From: JBICHM01 sp043101835
Lineage (GTDB): Bacteria; Planctomycetota; Phycisphaerae; Phycisphaerales; UBA1924
Length of the DNA: 10,492 bases
Assembly (NCBI GenBank): GCA_043101835.1
Contig: JBICHM010000120.1
Location: 1-10,492, forward strand
Direction: 5' to 3'
A program made the position numbers and the translations under genes. Below the pieces are notes generated by a model. That model worked only from the letters and a program-made list of their open reading frames with translations. It was not told the DNA's origin and made no database searches. Below, in pieces: positions 6,332-10,492 of this stretch. Position 1 is the stretch's first letter. Every line of letters starts with the position of its first letter.

Positions 6332-7389
6332 CGCTGCCTGTCGAACCCGGCGGCGAGGGCGTCGAATGGCTGCGCAACGCGGGCGAGAGCAGCGATGTGG
6401 TGCTTTCGAGCCGCGTGCGTCTCGCGCGGAACATCAGCGGGTTTCCGTTTCTCAGTCGGGCGACGCGCCAGGATCGGCGCGAGGTGCTCGACATGGTCAA
6501 AGGCGTCGCGCTGCACGCGAGCCTGGCCGGCGAGATGCTGTGGGTGGAGCTGCACGATTCGCCGCCGCTCGATCGCGACCTGCTCGTCGAACGCCACTTG
6601 ATCAGCAAGCAGCACGCCAAGGGCGACGAGCCGCGCGGCGTGGCGATCAGCAGCCCGGATGAGCGTCTGAGCATCATGGTGAATGAAGAGGACCACCTGC
6701 GCATCCAGGTGCTGCGCAGCGGCCTCGAACTCGCCGACGCCTACGCGCAGGCCGACAAGGTGGACGATGCGCTGGAGCAGCGGATCGACTTCGCGTTTCA
6801 CAGCCGATTCGGCTATCTGACGGCGTGCCCGACGAATGTGGGCACGGGCATCCGCGTGAGCGTGATGCTGCACCTGCCGGCGCTGAAGATGACCGGCGAC
6901 ATCGACAAGGTGCGTCGGGCGGCGAAGGGCATGAGCCTTGCGGTGCGCGGCTTCTACGGCGAGGGCTCGGAGGCCGTCGGCGATCTCTTCCAGATCAGCA
7001 ACCAGACGACGCTTGGCAAGACCGAGGAACAGATCCTCGGTGAGTTCGAGGACGAGATCCTGCCCAAGGTCATCGAGTACGAGCGCCACGCGCGCAAGAC
7101 GCTGCTCGAGCGCCGGCGCCTGATCCTCGAGGATCGCGTGCACCGCGCCCTCGGCGTGCTGGAGCACGCGCGCATGCTCAACGCCGACGAGGCGCTGCAC
7201 ATGGTCAGCCAGGTGCGTCTCGGCGTCTTGCAGGGCGTCATCGAGGGCGTGGAGCTGCGCACGCTCAACGAGCTGATGCTGCTCTGCCAGCCGGCGCACC
7301 TGCAGCAGGCCGTCGGCACGACGATGAACCAGGCGGCGCGGCGGAAGGCGCGGGCCGACCTGGTGCGTCAACGCCTCGGGTCCGGCTGA
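6328..7389 (+). CDS. mcsB: Protein arginine kinase (McsB)
   Basis: McsB is a phosphagen-kinase-fold enzyme that phosphorylates arginines in proteins; in Bacillus this marks them for ClpCP. The 353-residue product has the nucleotide-binding SSRVRLARN (27-35), MVNEEDHLRIQ (117-127, catalytic Glu/Asp/His region), the ACPTNVGTGIR loop (166-176, with Cys167) and RGFYGEGSEAVGDLFQISNQ (207-226, Glu212 position retained). The C-terminal segment at 338-343 reads RRKARA where the family has the RDXXRA phosphoarginine-sensing motif, so the Asp appears replaced. The start is GTG 6328, overlapping the mcsA stop; length is close to the Bacillus protein. The next gene begins 14 bases after the stop. Confidence 0.96.
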   Translation: MTLPVEPGGEGVEWLRNAGESSDVVLSSRVRLARNISGFPFLSRATRQDRREVLDMVKGVALHASLAGEMLWVELHDSPPLDRDLLVERHLISKQHAKGDEPRGVAISSPDERLSIMVNEEDHLRIQVLRSGLELADAYAQADKVDDALEQRIDFAFHSRFGYLTACPTNVGTGIRVSVMLHLPALKMTGDIDKVRRAAKGMSLAVRGFYGEGSEAVGDLFQISNQTTLGKTEEQILGEFEDEILPKVIEYERHARKTLLERRRLILEDRVHRALGVLEHARMLNADEALHMVSQVRLGVLQGVIEGVELRTLNELMLLCQPAHLQQAVGTTMNQAARRKARADLVRQRLGSG

Positions 7390-7403
7390 CCGATCAACAC
7401 ACG

Positions 7404-8045
7404 ATGTCGCTTCGACTCCGCATCCTGCGGGACACGCTGCTGCTCGCCGGCGCGGCGATGGTCGTGATCGTCGGCGGCAGCGCGATCGCGGGGCGGCCGG
7501 CGTCGCTCTTCTGGCTTGTGCGAGCGACGCCGTTCATCGTGCTGGCGTGCATGGCTGGCGCTGTCGGACTGGCGCTGCTGCTCGGAACCGGCCCGGCGCG
7601 CGTCGCGTACACGCTCGTGCCGGCGATGGACGAGTTGTCGCTCGACGCGGCGCGCCGCGAGGCGGACGCGGCGCTCGACCGTGTCGGCGTGCAGCGCCCC
7701 TTTGGCAAGGCGCCGGATGATCTGGATGCGATCGCGCTGGCGCCGCCGTCGGTGCAGCAGTTCGCGCGCGATTGGGGCTCGCTGCGCGCGGCGGGGCTCG
7801 GGCTCGAGATTGATCTCGCCCCGGTCGCCGAGCGCCTTCGGGCGGCTGAAGCGCCGGGACCGGGCGAGGCGCGCGTGCCGGTCGGGACGCTCGACGGGCG
7901 CACGCTGCTGGTCGATCTGCGCGACGGCACGGTGGCGATCGTGCGTGCCGGCGATGACGGCGCGCAGCCCCTCGTGGCCAGCCTGCACCACGCGGTCGCC
8001 TTCGGTGCGCGCGAGGCCGACCGGCGCGATCCCCTCCAGAGGTGA
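7404..8045 (+). CDS. Membrane protein of unknown function with two N-terminal helices
   Basis: I do not recognise this 213-residue protein. Two hydrophobic helices are visible at about residues 11-30 (TLLLAGAAMVVIVGGSAIAG) and 37-60, separated by a short turn. They are followed by a ~150-residue hydrophilic domain that probably faces the cytoplasm, because a charged segment (MSLRLRILR) precedes the first helix. The soluble part has helical Ala/Asp/Arg-rich stretches and a strand-rich stretch near the end (LDGRTLLVDLRDGTVAIVRA). No catalytic motif stands out. It has no clear ribosome binding site and sits between mcsB (14-base gap) and the comF-like gene (10-base gap), so it probably belongs to the same operon. 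Confidence 0.85.
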   Translation: MSLRLRILRDTLLLAGAAMVVIVGGSAIAGRPASLFWLVRATPFIVLACMAGAVGLALLLGTGPARVAYTLVPAMDELSLDAARREADAALDRVGVQRPFGKAPDDLDAIALAPPSVQQFARDWGSLRAAGLGLEIDLAPVAERLRAAEAPGPGEARVPVGTLDGRTLLVDLRDGTVAIVRAGDDGAQPLVASLHHAVAFGAREADRRDPLQR

Positions 8046-8055
8046 CGCATTCGAC

Positions 8056-8973
8056 ATGCCCTCGCGACGCGCGCACGCTGACCGGGTGGCGGATCGAAGA
8101 CCCAACGCGCCGCCGTTCGTCTGGCCCCCCGCCAAGCCTCGCGTGCGTCCCGGCGCGCCAGCGGCGCCGCCTGCGATCGTCCGCCCGTCGCTGCGCTCGC
8201 GACTTGGCCGTCTGCTCCTGGACCTCGAGCGCGACTGGCTGGACCCGAGCGTGCCAGCGCTGGCCCAACGGATGGCGGCGGCCGAATGGGCGCCGGATCC
8301 GCCGGGGGCGTGGTGCGATCGCTGCGGCGACACGGTCGGGCCGCACGAGGCCGACGAGTTCGGCTGCGCGTCGTGCCGGGCAGTGAAGTGGCCGTGGGAC
8401 CGCTTCGTGCGTGTCGGGGCGTACGCTGCGCCGCTGTCGGGGTGGGTTGCCGAGGTGAAGTTCACACGCTTCGGCGCGCTGGGCGTGGGGCTGGGGCGCC
8501 TGCTGGGCGAGCAGGTTCGGGCGGCTCGACCGGGGCCGGAGCCGCTGATGATCGTCCCTGTGCCGTCGAGCCTGGGCCGGCGCGTGGGACGGGGGATCGA
8601 CCACGCCGGCGCGATCGGGCTGGGCGCGGCTCGGGCGCTGGAAGCCCCGCTGGTGCGGGCGCTCGGGGCCCGGCGCCGGCCGGCGCAGCGCCGGCTGCCC
8701 CGTTCGGAGCGGGCGCGACTGACGGCGGCTGCATTCCGGCCCCTCGAGGGTGTTCGCCCCGAGGGGTGGACGGTGGTGCTGGTGGATGATGTGCGGACGA
8801 CGGGGGCGACGCTGGCGTCGGCGACGCGCGCGATTCGGCGTGCCTGGCCCGGGGTGGCGTCGGTGTGGGCGGCGTCGGTGGCGGTGACGCCGGAGCCGTC
8901 GCGGCGTGCCGGGATTGGCGACGAGGGCGCGCTGGGAGGCGATTCAGGCGGTTCGGGCGTGGGTCCACAGTGA
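8056..8973 (+). CDS. ComF family phosphoribosyltransferase-like protein
   Basis: ComF proteins combine an N-terminal zinc finger with a type I phosphoribosyltransferase fold and are needed for DNA uptake in competent bacteria; their exact activity is unsettled. The 305-residue product has a CxxC pair (Cys87/Cys90) and a second (Cys104/Cys107), then WDRFVRVGAYAAPLSGWVAEVKF, an IVPVPSS segment (166-172) and the PRPP-binding signature VVLVDDVRTTGAT (240-252). The first ~75 residues are Arg/Pro/Ala-rich and atypical, and make the protein longer than usual. I took ATG 8056, although GAGG (8039-8042) lies 13 bases upstream, further than normal; the true start could be later. It is the last gene of the mcsA-mcsB group, and the rRNA promoter follows. 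Confidence 0.88.
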   Translation: MPSRRAHADRVADRRPNAPPFVWPPAKPRVRPGAPAAPPAIVRPSLRSRLGRLLLDLERDWLDPSVPALAQRMAAAEWAPDPPGAWCDRCGDTVGPHEADEFGCASCRAVKWPWDRFVRVGAYAAPLSGWVAEVKFTRFGALGVGLGRLLGEQVRAARPGPEPLMIVPVPSSLGRRVGRGIDHAGAIGLGAARALEAPLVRALGARRRPAQRRLPRSERARLTAAAFRPLEGVRPEGWTVVLVDDVRTTGATLASATRAIRRAWPGVASVWAASVAVTPEPSRRAGIGDEGALGGDSGGSGVGPQ

Positions 8974-9064
8974 ATCCACATGACGGAAACAGCGCGCAAG
9001 CGGCGTCTGGGGCCGATGATGCGTACGAAGACGACATTTTCGGCCGAGAAGATCCCCGCGGCGA

Positions 9065-9092
9065 TTGACAGCCGCCGCGAGATGGGTATCTT
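9065..9092 (+). promoter_or_regulatory. rRNA operon promoter
   Basis: A perfect TTGACA (9065-9070) is followed after 16 bases by TATCTT (9087-9092), a good -10. The expected start is near 9099, about 365 nt before mature 16S. It lies 92 bases after the comF-like stop and is the strongest sigma-70-type promoter I found in the window, as expected for rRNA. A weaker pair, TTGGCA (9225-9230) with CAATAT (9249-9254), could be a second promoter but is less convincing. Confidence 0.7.
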
Positions 9093-9098
9093 TTCCCG

Positions 9099-9463
9099 TC
9101 TGTCGCCGATCGGCGGCAGGGAGGCGGCGGCCAGGGAGTCGCCGCTTCGTTCGTCTTTGACAAGTGAACAGTCGGGAAGACGCGAGAATGCGACGCGTCG
9201 GCATCGGTGTGCACGCACCGCCTCTTGGCAGAGGAGCCGGCTCGTATCCAATATCGCCGCGTCCGGACAGGTCACAGCGTCCGGCTCGGTCGATCATTCT
9301 CGTGCCTGATGGAATTGATCGGCCAAGCGTGCGTCCGGGCGACCGGATGTGCGCTGCCCATCGTCTTTGAGCGATGGGCGCGACCTCGGTCGGTGGAAAC
9401 ACCGGCTGAACAGGTCAAGCTACTTCCGTAGCGCGACCCGCCTCGGCGGGTTCAGCAATACAT
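9099..9463 (+). other. Structured 16S rRNA leader (non-coding)
   Basis: The stretch between the promoter and 16S carries no credible gene. It holds several short hairpins: 9205-9220 (CGGTG/CACCG), 9221-9234 (CCTCT/AGAGG), 9356-9379 (GCCCATCG/CGATGGGC with loop TCTTTGAG), 9419-9432 (GCTAC/GTAGC) and 9436-9451 (ACCCGC/GCGGGT with loop CTCG). The 8-mer GCGTCCGG occurs three times (9259, 9277, 9331). Together with 8974-9064, which shows nothing else, this accounts for the 490-base gap before 16S. Leaders of this kind take part in antitermination and in 16S folding and processing. Confidence 0.7.
9151..9162 (+). promoter_or_regulatory. boxA-like rRNA antitermination site
   Basis: TCGTCTTTGACA matches the rrn boxA consensus TGCTCTTTAACA at 9 of 12 positions, including the CTTT core and the ACA end. 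It lies about 50 bases after the predicted transcription start, a normal place for NusB/NusE (S10) recruitment. The same first ten bases recur at 9361-9370, inside a hairpin loop. Confidence 0.6.

Positions 9464-10492
<1,029 letters not shown>

Noticed and set aside
6247..7371. 374-codon minus-strand frame opposite mcsB
   Set aside because: The plus strand encodes a complete McsB with catalytic motifs; the antisense frame is His/Arg-rich with no family pattern.
7368..9275. 635-codon open frame on the minus strand
   Set aside because: It lies opposite the membrane protein and ComF-like genes, which have clear motifs; its translation is Arg/Ser/Pro-rich, typical of an antisense shadow in high-GC DNA.
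8980..9309. Open frame of 109 codons after the comF-like gene
   Set aside because: It runs through the rRNA promoter, boxA-like site and hairpins, has no ribosome binding site at a normal distance, and its translation shows no domain-like pattern.

Overview
The window is high-GC bacterial DNA. It most likely comes from a member of the Planctomycetota, with Phycisphaerae-like as my best guess. That placement rests on the style of the partial 16S rRNA gene at the right end, on the run of uncharacterised proteins, and on a Kdo (outer-membrane sugar) gene beside protein-arginine-kinase genes. It is a judgement from reading; no database search was run.

Layout. Bases 1-958 (+) hold the end of a TPR-like protein and trpF (tryptophan synthesis). 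Bases 961-1048 hold a compact double-hairpin, REP/BIME-like palindrome that fills the gap between convergent trpF and moaC. Bases 1052-2292 (-) hold a membrane-anchored protein of unknown function translationally coupled to moaC (molybdenum cofactor). Bases 2447-2701 (+) hold a possible small 84-residue gene. Bases 2711-4719 (-) hold a leftward cluster: a YtpQ/DUF1444-like protein, a PabA/TrpG-type glutamine amidotransferase and a small beta-rich protein with an apparent internal duplication. Bases 4889-5731 (+) hold kdsA. Bases 5813-8973 (+) hold a tight cluster: mcsA, mcsB, an uncharacterised two-helix membrane protein and a ComF-like phosphoribosyltransferase. Bases 8974-9463 hold an rRNA promoter and structured leader with a boxA-like antitermination motif. 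From about 9464 to the end is the first ~1030 nt of 16S rRNA.

Most genes are housekeeping: tryptophan/folate branch steps, molybdopterin, Kdo, protein arginine phosphorylation and DNA-uptake-type ComF. The mcsA-mcsB pair appears without ctsR or clpC next to it, and McsB seems to lack the Asp of its phosphoarginine-sensing RDXXRA motif. I see no clear defence system, CRISPR array, phage or transposase gene. The most unusual signals are the double-hairpin palindrome next to an atypical MoaC C-terminus, the repeat structure of the rRNA leader, and the altered McsB motif.
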